NCBI GenBank assembly: GCA_030427505.1
Contig: JAUICH010000008.1
Span: 1-64,000 of the forward strand
Length of the DNA: 64,000 bases
Reading direction: 5' to 3'
Source: Verrucomicrobiia bacterium
GTDB lineage: Bacteria > Verrucomicrobiota > Verrucomicrobiia > Verrucomicrobiales > DEV007
Every line of letters starts with the position of its first letter. Within the stretch, counting starts at the first letter, position 1. This document shows, one piece after another, positions 7,537-16,477 of the stretch. The position numbers and the translations under genes were made by a program. The notes below the pieces were generated by a model. The model had not been told where the DNA came from. It worked only from the letters and a program-made list of their open reading frames with translations, and searched no databases.

Positions 7537-9369
7537 ATGAAATCCCCCATCTCCCGTTCGCGGGCCGTCCGTGGTTGCGTGGCGGCTGGCTCAGCCGTGT
7601 TTCTTCTGTGGTCAGTCTTCGGTAGCGTTCCGGCTTCTGCCCAGGTGCCACCCCGGCTGCAGGCCGAAAAGGTGGAGGAGTCTTATCCCGCGCCGCCGGA
7701 AGCAGAGATCAAGGAAGGCGTGCCGCAGGGGACGGTCACGGAGTACACCTTCGACCAGTCCACGATCTTTCCCGGCACCACGCGCAGCTATTTCATTTAT
7801 GTGCCCGCCCAGTACACGGGCGAAAAACCGGCCTGTCTGATGGTCTTCCAGGATGGGGGCGGCTTCGCCAACCGCAAAGGGCAGTCCAAGGCCCCGACGG
7901 TCTTTGATAACCTGATTCATGAAGGCGCCATGCCGGTGACCATCGGGCTGTTCGTGAATCCTGGCGTCGTGCCCGCTCCGAACGATCAGGCGGAAGCCCG
8001 CTACAACCGCAGCTACGAGTACGACGGCATGGGCGATCTCTGGGCCCGTTTCCTGATCGAGGAACTCATTCCCGAGGTGAAGGCTAAGCTGGGCCTGAAC
8101 ATCAGCGACGATCCGAACGACCGGGGACTCTGCGGTTCCAGTTCCGGCGGCGTGGCGGCCTTTACCGCCGCGTGGTCCCGGCCCGACTCCTTCCGCCGCG
8201 TTTACACCATCGTGGGCACTTATGTGGGCATCCGCGGGGCGGATGCCTATCCGGTTCTCATCCGCCGCACCGAGCCGAAGCCGTTGCGAGTCTTCCTCGC
8301 GGATGGTGAGAACGACAACAATCTCTATTGCGGCGACTGGTGGATGGCCAACCAGACCATGCTGCGCTCCTTCGAGTGGGCGGGTTACGAGGTGAATCAC
8401 GTTTGGGGCAAGGGCGGGCACAACCAGAAGATGGGCGCGGCACTCTTTCCCCAGGCCATGCGCTGGCTCTGGCAGGACTATCCGAAGCCCGTGACCACCC
8501 ATTGGGAAGGCGCGCAGACGGAGGCGAACCGCTTCCTGATCGACGGACAGGACTGGGAACTCGTCTCGGAAGGTCACGGCTTTACCGAAGGCCCAGCGGT
8601 GAACGAAGCGGGAGAACTGTTCTTCACCGATCTGGAGAAGAGCCTGATACACAAGGTGTCAGCGGACGGCGCGGTGTCCGTGTTTGCCAAGGACACGGGT
8701 GGGACTAATGGCCTGGCCTTTGGGCCGGACGGCACGCTTTACGGCTGCCGCCGGGAGCCGGGACAACTGGTGGCCTACCAACCGGACGGTATGATGAGCG
8801 CGCTGGCAGAGGGCATTCGGCCCAATGATGTGGTCTGCGCCCACGACGGCACGCTTTACTTTACCGAACCCGGCAAGAAGACCTTGTGGATGCTGGGACC
8901 GGACCGGAAGGGCGCGCCCGTGGCGGTGGATTCGGACATTCCCGGCTGCAATGGCGTCATTCTCAGTGCCGATCAGAGCCAGGTTTTCGTGGCGGACTAC
9001 ACGGGCCGCTACGTGTTTGCCTACAGCCGGAAGGAAGACGGAACGCTGGCGAACAAGCAGCCCTACTTCTTCCTGGAAATTCCGCCGCGCGAAACCCGTT
9101 CCCAGGCGGACGGCATGTGCATGGACCAGGAAGGCTGGCTGGTGGTGGCCACGGCCATGGGGGTGCAGATTTGCGATCAGCCAGGCCGGGTTCACCTCAT
9201 CGCACCGGCGCCGGCGGGCGCCCGCTACCCGTCCAATGTCACCTTTGGAGGTCCGGACGGAAAGACCTTGTATGCAACCTGTGGAGACAAAGTCTTTAAG
9301 CGCGAGACTCGCATGACCGGTGCCTTGCCCTGGAAAGCGCCCGTCAAACCGCCAAAACCGCGGCTCTAA
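7537..9369 (+). CDS. Secreted two-domain protein: alpha/beta-hydrolase esterase fused to SMP-30/gluconolactonase beta-propeller
   Basis: ATG 7537 is preceded by GGGAAG five bases upstream and opens a signal peptide (cleavage likely after ASA, about residue 35), giving 610 residues. The first domain (about 60-325) is an esterase-D/Fes-like hydrolase: FIYVPAQY, then the nucleophile elbow CGSSSGG with Ser202, and a late histidine in GKGGHNQKMG. The second (about 335-590) is an SMP-30/gluconolactonase-like propeller (GFTEGPAVNEAGELFFTD, NGLAFGPDGTLYGC, RPNDVVCAHDGTLYFTEP). This architecture occurs in Planctomycetota and Verrucomicrobiota and probably attacks sugar esters or lactones in the periplasm; the substrate is not known. 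Confidence 0.85.
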   Translation: MKSPISRSRAVRGCVAAGSAVFLLWSVFGSVPASAQVPPRLQAEKVEESYPAPPEAEIKEGVPQGTVTEYTFDQSTIFPGTTRSYFIYVPAQYTGEKPACLMVFQDGGGFANRKGQSKAPTVFDNLIHEGAMPVTIGLFVNPGVVPAPNDQAEARYNRSYEYDGMGDLWARFLIEELIPEVKAKLGLNISDDPNDRGLCGSSSGGVAAFTAAWSRPDSFRRVYTIVGTYVGIRGADAYPVLIRRTEPKPLRVFLADGENDNNLYCGDWWMANQTMLRSFEWAGYEVNHVWGKGGHNQKMGAALFPQAMRWLWQDYPKPVTTHWEGAQTEANRFLIDGQDWELVSEGHGFTEGPAVNEAGELFFTDLEKSLIHKVSADGAVSVFAKDTGGTNGLAFGPDGTLYGCRREPGQLVAYQPDGMMSALAEGIRPNDVVCAHDGTLYFTEPGKKTLWMLGPDRKGAPVAVDSDIPGCNGVILSADQSQVFVADYTGRYVFAYSRKEDGTLANKQPYFFLEIPPRETRSQADGMCMDQEGWLVVATAMGVQICDQPGRVHLIAPAPAGARYPSNVTFGGPDGKTLYATCGDKVFKRETRMTGALPWKAPVKPPKPRL

Positions 9370-9417
9370 GCCCACCACCGGCTCTAAGAAAGCGCTTTCG
9401 TCTCCGTTTAAGGGGAT

Positions 9418-9753
9418 ATGAAAGCGCGATTTTCTAAAGCGGTCCTTCTGCCGGTGTTCTTCGCCGTGGGGGCAGGCGCGGCGATGGTGTTTTTGGGGGT
9501 ATTGGTTGCTTCGGTTCGCGGTGAAGAAGCGGATTCGCTGGAACCGCGTTCGGAACAGGAACTACGGAAACGGATCGCTTCGCTGGAAAAACGCGTCGCG
9601 GAACTGGAGCGGAAGCTGGCAACGCAGCCCGCCGCTCCCGAAGCTTACGGAGTTCCTCTCCCGGAAAACGCCAAACCATTCGAATTCAACGGCGGAACCT
9701 ATTATACGATTCCCCTCTATTCGGAGCCCTCTCTTTCCCCGGCACGGGAGTAG
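9418..9753 (+). CDS. Small membrane-anchored coiled-coil protein
   Basis: The 111-residue protein has one N-terminal hydrophobic segment (about 8-32) followed by a short coiled coil (about 44-68, EQELRKRIASLEKRVAELERKL) and a 40-residue tail ending in FNGGTYYTIPLYSEP. AAGGGG two bases before the ATG serves as ribosome binding site, though spacing is tight. It follows the esterase fusion by 48 bases and may share its transcript. No family recognised; an anchor or periplasmic scaffold is plausible but unproven. Confidence 0.6.
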   Translation: MKARFSKAVLLPVFFAVGAGAAMVFLGVLVASVRGEEADSLEPRSEQELRKRIASLEKRVAELERKLATQPAAPEAYGVPLPENAKPFEFNGGTYYTIPLYSEPSLSPARE

Positions 9754-9881
9754 AAAGCCCGTCCCTTTGTTCCGAAGGGGAGGGGGGCGCTATTTCAAAA
9801 TGGAATTTAAGATTGAGTGAATCAATGTACAGATGGGTTTAATCGATTTACGGAATATTCCAGGCCGCGCTAGCCTCAGAA

Positions 9882-10691
9882 ATGAATTTTGGACTATCCT
9901 TTAGCGTGTCTTCTTCCTCACTCCAGCCGTCTTCCGCTTCCAAAACAGACTCAAGAAAGGACGTCTCCCGAGAGCCGCGGGATCCCGGCCGGACGCACGC
10001 CAAGATCTGGTGGACGGTTCTTCCCGCTCTGGTGCTGCCCCTGGTGGCCTCACTCTTTTACTTTGTTCTTTTCCCGGGGACGGTGTTCGGAAATTCCTTT
10101 TACGGTGGGATCAAAGTGCTGCTGCTGGTTTGGCCGGTGGTGGTGTCGCTTTTCGTATTGAAACGGCCGCTGCTGCGGGACGCCCTGGGCCGGAAGCGGC
10201 CGCGGGCATCGCTGATTCAAGGCGCTCTGTTCGGCATCGCGGTCGTAGCGGTCATGTTCGGCCTGCTACAGACGCCGCTGGGCGACTTCGTAACCGGTTC
10301 GTCGGATCGTATTCGCCAGAGGGTCAGCGACATCGGAATGCTGGAGCACTTCGTGCTCTGGGCCTTCGTCATTTCCCTGGTCCACTCCTTCATGGAGGAG
10401 TTTTACTGGCGCTGGTTCGTTTTCGGGCACCTGCGGGAGGTGATATCGTTGCCCAAGGCTCATGCGCTGGCCGCGGTGGCCTTTGCTTCTCACCACATCG
10501 TGATCACCAGCCAGTTCTTCAATCTTGGCTTCGGTATCTTTCTCGGGGTTTGCGTGGGGATCGGAGGCGCCATGTGGAGCTGGCTTTACCAGCGCCATCA
10601 CACCCTTTGGGGGGCCTGGCTCAGCCACGCCATCATCGACTTTGGCATCTTCTGGGTCGGCTATCGTGTGCTGTTCGGCGGGGAAGCTTGA
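9882..10691 (+). CDS. CPBP family intramembrane metalloprotease
   Basis: This 269-residue protein has about seven hydrophobic segments from residue 43 onward, after a 40-residue polar N-terminus. The CPBP (CAAX protease and bacteriocin-processing) signature is present: motif 1 is EEFYWR with Glu172, Glu173 and Arg177, motif 2 is FASHH with His204 and His205, and a late SHAIIDF follows. These residues form the glutamate/histidine active site in the membrane. Substrates of bacterial members are mostly unknown. It stands alone 128 bases after the small coiled-coil gene. Confidence 0.85.
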   Translation: MNFGLSFSVSSSSLQPSSASKTDSRKDVSREPRDPGRTHAKIWWTVLPALVLPLVASLFYFVLFPGTVFGNSFYGGIKVLLLVWPVVVSLFVLKRPLLRDALGRKRPRASLIQGALFGIAVVAVMFGLLQTPLGDFVTGSSDRIRQRVSDIGMLEHFVLWAFVISLVHSFMEEFYWRWFVFGHLREVISLPKAHALAAVAFASHHIVITSQFFNLGFGIFLGVCVGIGGAMWSWLYQRHHTLWGAWLSHAIIDFGIFWVGYRVLFGGEA

Positions 10692-10770
10692 GCCGGGGGA
10701 AAGGGGCAAGCCGAAGCCGGGTGGTGAGGCATGGGACCTGTTGGCCCAGAAAGTACTACCCGCGCTGAGC

Positions 10771-10818
10771 GTCTAAATACCAATGGATTCTCTCCCATCC
10801 ATCCGTTAGACTTATTGG
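10771..10818. other. Structured leader candidate upstream of glnD
   Basis: Three short inverted repeats interlock: GTCTAA/TTAGAC (10771-10776, 10806-10811), ATGGAT/ATCCAT (10783-10788, 10797-10802) and CCAAT/ATTGG (10780-10784, 10814-10818). The last would cross the first, a pseudoknot-like order. The arms are short and could be chance. Confidence 0.2.
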
Positions 10819-10879
10819 ATAGCCTTGTCTCCCCGGACGGGCTCCCCCTCCTTCTTTGCGTTTTCCCTGTTGTATTGGT

Positions 10880-13663
10880 ATGCCCCAGACCGGCCACATT
10901 GAAAAAATCATCGCTCATGCCGACGAGAAGCTGAAACCCGCGCGTGAAGGCGTGGGTTCGCGGTCGGAACTGATCGCGCTCTACAAGCGGTTCCTGAAGA
11001 TTGAGTACCACCGGATCAAGCTGTTGCACAACGCGGGCGGCGGTGGCGTGGAGATTGCACGGAAACGCTCCAACCTGCTGGATGTGGTTCTGCACGAACT
11101 GTTCGACCAGGCCCTTTGCCTGACGGGTTCGGACACGACTTCCTGCGGGACGAACGTGGGCGGATGCCCCGTGAGCCTCATCGCCACCGGTGGTTACGGA
11201 CGGGGTCAGCTGAATCCTGGTAGCGACATCGACCTGCTCTTTATCCATTCCGACAAGCGCTCCCTGAACGCGGCGGCCAAGGAAGTTATCGAGCAGGTCC
11301 TGCTCATGCTCTGGGACGTGGGTTTCAAGGTGGGGCACGCGGTGCGCTCCATAAAGGAAACGCTGCGCTTCGCGAACAGCGATCACCAGACCAAGACGGC
11401 GTTGCTGGACGTTCGCTTGATTACGGGCTCTCAGGAGCTTTACGACGACTTCCGGGAACGCTTCCAGAAAGACTGCATCGAAGGCAAAGACGAAAAATAC
11501 CTTCAGGAGCGGGCCGAAGACATCCGGGAGCGGCACAAGAAATTTTCGAAAACGGTTTATCTCCAGGAACCGAACATTAAAGGCGGCTGTGGCGGTCTGC
11601 GGGACTACCACAACATCTGCTGGGTGCTCCAGGTGAAAACCGGCAGCCGGGACCTGAAGGAACTGGTGCAGGAAAGGCGGCTTACGAAGTCCGGCTACAA
11701 CCAGTTGCGCGGCGCCTACGAATTCCTGATGCGGGTGCGCAATGACATGCACTACAGCCAGAAACGGCCCGGAGACATCCTGACCCTGCGGCTGCAGGGC
11801 ATTGTGGCGACGAATCTGGGGTACCCGCAAAAGAGCATCCTGCGCCGGGTAGAGGCCTTCATGAAGGACTACTACCATCACACGCGGAATCTCTACCAGA
11901 TTACGACGTCTCTGATGCAGGCCTTCGAGCTGGAACTGGAGGAAGAACGCAAACAGTCTCCCGTGATCAGTTTCCTGGCCCGGCGGGGGGAGGAAAAGGA
12001 GCACTTTGACGGCTTTTACTCCAAAGGGGGCCTGATCTACCCGGAAAGCCTGGACACTTTCAAGCAGGACCCAAACCGCATGATGCGCTGCTTCCTGCAC
12101 ACCCAGCAGCGCCACCTGATGCTGAGCCCGGCCATCCGCCGGAGCTTCAAGCGGAACTATGCGCTGATCAACCGGCCCTTCCGCTACAGCAAAGACAATC
12201 GCGAGACCTTCGAACAGATCCTCCAGAACCGGGGCGATGTGGGCCGCGTGCTGCGGCAGATGCACCGGGTGGGCTTTCTGGGCCGCTACCTGCCGGAGTT
12301 CGGCGCGCTGACGGACCTGGTGCAGCACGAGTTTTTCCACCGCTACACCGCTGACGAGCACACCCTGCGGTGCATCGACCAGCTCGACTCGGTGGTGGAT
12401 TCCGACGACCCGGAAGTCGCCTTCTTTCAGAGAATCTTCCGGGAACTGGAAGATCCCTTCATCCTTTATCTGGCGCTCATCCTTCACGACACGGGCCGCT
12501 CGGAAAACTACCGGCACCACGTGGACGCCAGCGCTCTGCTGGCCAGCAAGGTGTGCAACCGCCTCCACATCCGGGGCGACCGGCGGTCCCGCCTCATCTT
12601 CCTGGTGGATCATCATCTGACCTTTTGGCGCACCTCCACCACCATGAACCTGGAGGACCCGAACACTATTGCCACCTTTGCCCGGGCGATGCGGAACCAG
12701 TCCTACATGGAAACGCTGATGCTCTTCACCTATGTGGATTCGAAGGGCACCAGCACGGAGTCCTGGAACGGCTGGAAGCAGTCGCTCATGCAACAGCTTT
12801 ACCGTTCCACCTCGGAATATTTCAAAGACCAGCAGGCGTTCGTGGCCACGGCGCAGCGTTCCAAGGACGAACTGAAGCAGAAGGTGCGGGCCAAACTTCC
12901 GCCCCATTTCGCGGACGAAGTGGAAGCTCATTTCGATTCCATGCCGGAGCGTTATTTCCGCTTCCGCAGTTCCACCAGCGTGGTGCGCCATGTGCGGCTC
13001 TTTCACAAATTCTTCAAGGACCTGCGTAAGGAGGGGGACGAGACCCTGTTTCCCCTGCTGAATTGGGAAGCCCGTCCCGAAGAGGGCTACAGCCTGGTGG
13101 AAGCCTGCTGCTGGAACCGGCAGCGGCTGCTGGCCAAAGTGGTGGGCGCCTTGACCACGCGGAACCTGAACATTATCAGCGCGGACATTTTCACCCGTTC
13201 CGATGACCTCGTACTGGACATCTTCCGGGTCTGCACAACGGACTTCGGGCCGGTCACGAATCAGCGGGACATTAAGGCGGTGGAAAAACTCCTGAAAGAG
13301 GAGTTCGACCTGAGCGACAACGCCGCCGATTTCCGCGAACTCATTGCCAAGGCGCAGCAGCCTTCGCGCTACCGGGAAACGGCGGAGGTCTTCTCGTTTC
13401 CGCAGCGGGTCTATCTGTCCAATCACCTCAGCCCGGAATACACCGTGCTGGAGATCCAGGCCGTGGACCGCATTGGGCTGCTCTACGACATTCTGATGGC
13501 GGTGGCGGGCTTGGAGGTGGAGATCGTTCACTCCCGGATCAGCACGCAGAAAGGCGCCGCGATCGACAGCTTCTACCTGACCGACGAAAAAGGGGGGAAG
13601 CTGACGGATACGGGCCTGCGCAACCGCCTTCAAAAGGCGGTGGAAAACGCCGTGGGGATTTAG
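10880..13663 (+). CDS. glnD: Bifunctional [protein-PII] uridylyltransferase/uridylyl-removing enzyme
   Basis: GlnD senses glutamine and adds or removes UMP on PII proteins, controlling nitrogen assimilation. ATG 10880 (MPQTGHIEK) is preferred to an upstream in-frame alternative codon, giving 927 residues, the usual size. Domains in order: nucleotidyltransferase with GGYGRGQLNPGSDIDLL (104-120), the PII-uridylyltransferase helical region with GGCGGLRDYHNICW, an HD phosphohydrolase domain (HDTGRS near 536), and two C-terminal ACT domains starting near 740 and 855. No glnB or amt gene is in the window. The gene appears monocistronic. Confidence 0.96.
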   Translation: MPQTGHIEKIIAHADEKLKPAREGVGSRSELIALYKRFLKIEYHRIKLLHNAGGGGVEIARKRSNLLDVVLHELFDQALCLTGSDTTSCGTNVGGCPVSLIATGGYGRGQLNPGSDIDLLFIHSDKRSLNAAAKEVIEQVLLMLWDVGFKVGHAVRSIKETLRFANSDHQTKTALLDVRLITGSQELYDDFRERFQKDCIEGKDEKYLQERAEDIRERHKKFSKTVYLQEPNIKGGCGGLRDYHNICWVLQVKTGSRDLKELVQERRLTKSGYNQLRGAYEFLMRVRNDMHYSQKRPGDILTLRLQGIVATNLGYPQKSILRRVEAFMKDYYHHTRNLYQITTSLMQAFELELEEERKQSPVISFLARRGEEKEHFDGFYSKGGLIYPESLDTFKQDPNRMMRCFLHTQQRHLMLSPAIRRSFKRNYALINRPFRYSKDNRETFEQILQNRGDVGRVLRQMHRVGFLGRYLPEFGALTDLVQHEFFHRYTADEHTLRCIDQLDSVVDSDDPEVAFFQRIFRELEDPFILYLALILHDTGRSENYRHHVDASALLASKVCNRLHIRGDRRSRLIFLVDHHLTFWRTSTTMNLEDPNTIATFARAMRNQSYMETLMLFTYVDSKGTSTESWNGWKQSLMQQLYRSTSEYFKDQQAFVATAQRSKDELKQKVRAKLPPHFADEVEAHFDSMPERYFRFRSSTSVVRHVRLFHKFFKDLRKEGDETLFPLLNWEARPEEGYSLVEACCWNRQRLLAKVVGALTTRNLNIISADIFTRSDDLVLDIFRVCTTDFGPVTNQRDIKAVEKLLKEEFDLSDNAADFRELIAKAQQPSRYRETAEVFSFPQRVYLSNHLSPEYTVLEIQAVDRIGLLYDILMAVAGLEVEIVHSRISTQKGAAIDSFYLTDEKGGKLTDTGLRNRLQKAVENAVGI

Positions 13664-13733
13664 TCTTAAAGTGGGAGTGTCAGGTTTGGTGGGGGAGGCG
13701 TATTTTTGAGGGAGCGCCGTCCGAGCCACGAAC

Positions 13734-13825
13734 CAGACAGTCAGACTATCGGATTTTCAGACAATCAGATTGGGTTTAAGCCCAAGCCTTATTCAAATCT
13801 GATTGTCTGAATGTCTGATCGTCAG
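13734..13825. repeat. Inverted and tandem short repeats between glnD and the FtsX permease
   Basis: TTCAGACAATCAGATT (13756-13771) is a perfect 16-base inverted repeat of 13796-13811, with a 24-base loop. The left arm is also a near direct repeat: TCAGACTATCGGATT (13741-13755) and TCAGACAATCAGATT (13757-13771) differ at two positions. GTCTGA recurs at 13805 and 13813. There is no T-run, so it is not a simple terminator. It could be a protein-binding site, a folded 3'-end or a dispersed repeat. Confidence 0.6.
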
Positions 13826-13857
13826 CCGCGCCGCGTCCCAAGCGTTCCCTGCCCCTC

Positions 13858-16434
13858 ATGACTTCCGCCCTCACCCTCTTCCATACCCTGGTCTTCCGGT
13901 ACCTGAGGCGTCATTGGCTGACCTGCCTGCTGACGATTCTAAGCCTGGCTTTGGGTGTCGCCGTCTATCTGGCGGTGCGGATCGCGAACCACAGCTCGCG
14001 GGAAGCCTTTTCCGCGGGTATCGACTTGGTGGCGGGACGAAGCCACCTGGAGGTTCGGGGTTCCGCGGGGTATTTGGACGACACCGTGTTTCCCATGGTG
14101 GCAGGGCATCCGGACGTGGCGGCGGCGACTCCGGTCTTGGAAGGCTTTGCCACGCTGCCGGATCACCCCGGAGAATACCTCAAGGTGACGGGGATCGATC
14201 CCTTCACCAATGGCCCTTTCCAAACCTTTCAGGTATTCGATCCGGCGACCGGGGAATTTGATCTGGAGACCTGGCTGGGCCAGCCGGGCCAGGTAGCGCT
14301 GTCGCGGCGGCAGGCGGAAGCGTTGGAACTAAGTGAGGGCGATTCGTTCCGATTGGAGACCGGCGGCCGAGTCAGTTCGGTCACCGTTCCCTTCTGGTTT
14401 TCTCCTGAAGATGAGGGAGAAGAGGAAGCAGTCGGAAAGACCGCGTTGATCGACATAGGCTGGGCCCAGGTGCTCCTGGATCAACCCGGAAGGCTCAGTT
14501 CCATCCAGGTGAGGGTGGAGGACCCAACTCAGATCGAGGCCGCCGCCGCCAGAATACGGGAAGCCTTGCCCGAGGGTACCGTGGTCACCACGCCCAGTCA
14601 GCGTAGTCTTCAGATCCAGAAGATGCTCCAGGGCTTTGAGCTGAATATCCTGGCCCTGAGCCTGGTGGCGATCCTGGTAGGAGTGTTCCTGATCTACAAC
14701 GCGGTGTCCGCTTCCGTGGTGCGGAGGAGGCGGGAGATCGGCATCCTGCGGTCCAACGGCGCCAGCCGGGCTCAGGTGTTTGCCTTATTTCTGGGGGAAG
14801 CCGCGGCGACCGGCGTGGCGGGGGTTCTGTTAGGATTGCCGGCAGCCATCTTCCTGGCCAAGTTCATGGTGCGGCAGATTTCGGAAACGATTTCCGTGCA
14901 CTATGTCCTGACTTCCGTGGAATCGATCCAGGTGTCTCCGGGGGCCGTTCTCGTTTCGGCCTGTTACGGAATCGGGGCCGCGCTCGCGGGGGCTTTCTTT
15001 CCAGCATTGGAAGCGGCCCGGCAGGAACCTGTGGACGCCTTGGCCCTGCACCCGGTGGCCGATCCGAAACCGCTCCCCATCCGGCGCTTGGCATTGGCGG
15101 GGATGGTTTCTCTGGGGGTAGCGGCCGCACTTTCGTGGCTGGCTCTCTCCAGTGGGCCCGCGTGGTTCAGTCTGGCGGCCTGCTTTTTCGCGATCATGGC
15201 CTTTGCCCTGGCGGCGCCTGGGTTTTCGAGGGGGGGTGGTTTTCTGGCGGAAGTCTTCGCGCGGGCGTTGCCCGGGCGCTGGCAGGCCCTGGTCCGCCTG
15301 GCCTGCGAGAACCTGATTCGTTCCCTGCGGCGTTCCGCCGTCACCGTGGCCGCGCTGATGTCCGCGGTGGCGATGCTGACCGGCGTCTCGGTCATGATTC
15401 ATTCCTTTCGCAGCACGTTGGACACCTGGGTGGATCAGATCGTGCGAGCGGATCTCTACCTGGGACCCGCCGCGAACGAGGTAGTGGGTTCCCAGGTCTT
15501 CCTTCCGGAAGAGGCGGAAGATTTTCTGCGTTCCCAGCCCGGTGTGAAAGCCGTGGAGACCTACCGGGAAGAGCGGCTCCTCCTGCCAGACGGCTCCGAA
15601 CAGAAGCTGGCGGTGGTGAACGCGGGCCGGATGAAAGCCTTTCCCTACCAATCCGGAAACCCGGAAGAAGTGAGCCGCGCGGTCATTCAGGAAGATCAAG
15701 TGGTGGCCACGGAAAGCTTTGCCCGGCGTCTGGGGGCCGCGCTGGGTGACCGGGTACCCCTTCCCACGGCGGGTAGGGTGCGGGAGTTTCAGATCGCCGG
15801 CATCTTCTATGACTACTCCGACGACCGGGGCACCCTTTACCTGAGCCGGGAAACCTTTGCCAAGTTTTGGAAAGACCGCCGCTACCACTCGGCGGCGGTG
15901 TTTCTGGAGTCCGGCGTCGAGGCGGAAAAGATCGCGGAGGCTTTTCGGGATCGCTTTGGCGGACAAGGTACGTTTTACGCCTATTCGAACCGGTCCTTGC
16001 GGGGACGGATCTTTGACGTATTCGATCAAACCTTTGCCGTCACCCAGGCCCTGCGGGCTATTGCGATTGCGGTGGCGGTGTTGGGCGTGACGCTTTCGCT
16101 TTCGACCCTGGTGCTGGAGCGCACCTACGAGATTGGGGTGCTGCGCGCCATCGGGGCCAGCCGGGCGCAGGTGTTCCTCAGCTACCTGGGGGAAGCGGGC
16201 CTGACCGGTCTGCTCAGCAGCGTGCTGGGGCTGATCTGTGGGCTCTGCTTGGCGGTCATCCTGACCTGGGTGGTAAATCTCGCCTTCTTTGGCTGGACCA
16301 TTCAGTTCCACATCCCCTGGCGCGAGTTGCTTCTGACACCAGGTTGGACCGTGGGCGTTGCCATTTTGGCGGGCATTCTTCCCGCCTTCCATGCCACCCG
16401 TATTCCCGTGGCAGAGGCCGTGCGAACGGCGTAA
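13858..16434 (+). CDS. FtsX/MacB-type ABC transporter permease
   Basis: The 858-residue protein has an N-terminal membrane helix (about 22-40) and two FtsX domains of three or four helices each, one near 260-390 and one near 720-855, with a large periplasmic loop between residues 40 and 255 and a second before the last domain. Two copies of the coupling segment are visible (RRREIGILRSNGASRAQVF and YEIGVLRAIGASRAQVFLS). Such permeases need a separate ATPase, which is not encoded next to it here. The next gene is a CrtC/AttH-like lipocalin, a partner often found with these lipoprotein-export-type permeases, so export or release of a lipophilic substrate is likely. Confidence 0.85.
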   Translation: MTSALTLFHTLVFRYLRRHWLTCLLTILSLALGVAVYLAVRIANHSSREAFSAGIDLVAGRSHLEVRGSAGYLDDTVFPMVAGHPDVAAATPVLEGFATLPDHPGEYLKVTGIDPFTNGPFQTFQVFDPATGEFDLETWLGQPGQVALSRRQAEALELSEGDSFRLETGGRVSSVTVPFWFSPEDEGEEEAVGKTALIDIGWAQVLLDQPGRLSSIQVRVEDPTQIEAAAARIREALPEGTVVTTPSQRSLQIQKMLQGFELNILALSLVAILVGVFLIYNAVSASVVRRRREIGILRSNGASRAQVFALFLGEAAATGVAGVLLGLPAAIFLAKFMVRQISETISVHYVLTSVESIQVSPGAVLVSACYGIGAALAGAFFPALEAARQEPVDALALHPVADPKPLPIRRLALAGMVSLGVAAALSWLALSSGPAWFSLAACFFAIMAFALAAPGFSRGGGFLAEVFARALPGRWQALVRLACENLIRSLRRSAVTVAALMSAVAMLTGVSVMIHSFRSTLDTWVDQIVRADLYLGPAANEVVGSQVFLPEEAEDFLRSQPGVKAVETYREERLLLPDGSEQKLAVVNAGRMKAFPYQSGNPEEVSRAVIQEDQVVATESFARRLGAALGDRVPLPTAGRVREFQIAGIFYDYSDDRGTLYLSRETFAKFWKDRRYHSAAVFLESGVEAEKIAEAFRDRFGGQGTFYAYSNRSLRGRIFDVFDQTFAVTQALRAIAIAVAVLGVTLSLSTLVLERTYEIGVLRAIGASRAQVFLSYLGEAGLTGLLSSVLGLICGLCLAVILTWVVNLAFFGWTIQFHIPWRELLLTPGWTVGVAILAGILPAFHATRIPVAEAVRTA

Positions 16435-16477
16435 CTCCCTTAGAATCGTTCATCGTGTTTCGCACCCAACCCGCCTT

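Noticed and set aside
10661-13729. A 1022-codon open frame antisense to glnD
   Set aside because: It mirrors the codon structure of glnD in a GC-rich genome, has no start context or domain, and glnD has all expected motifs.
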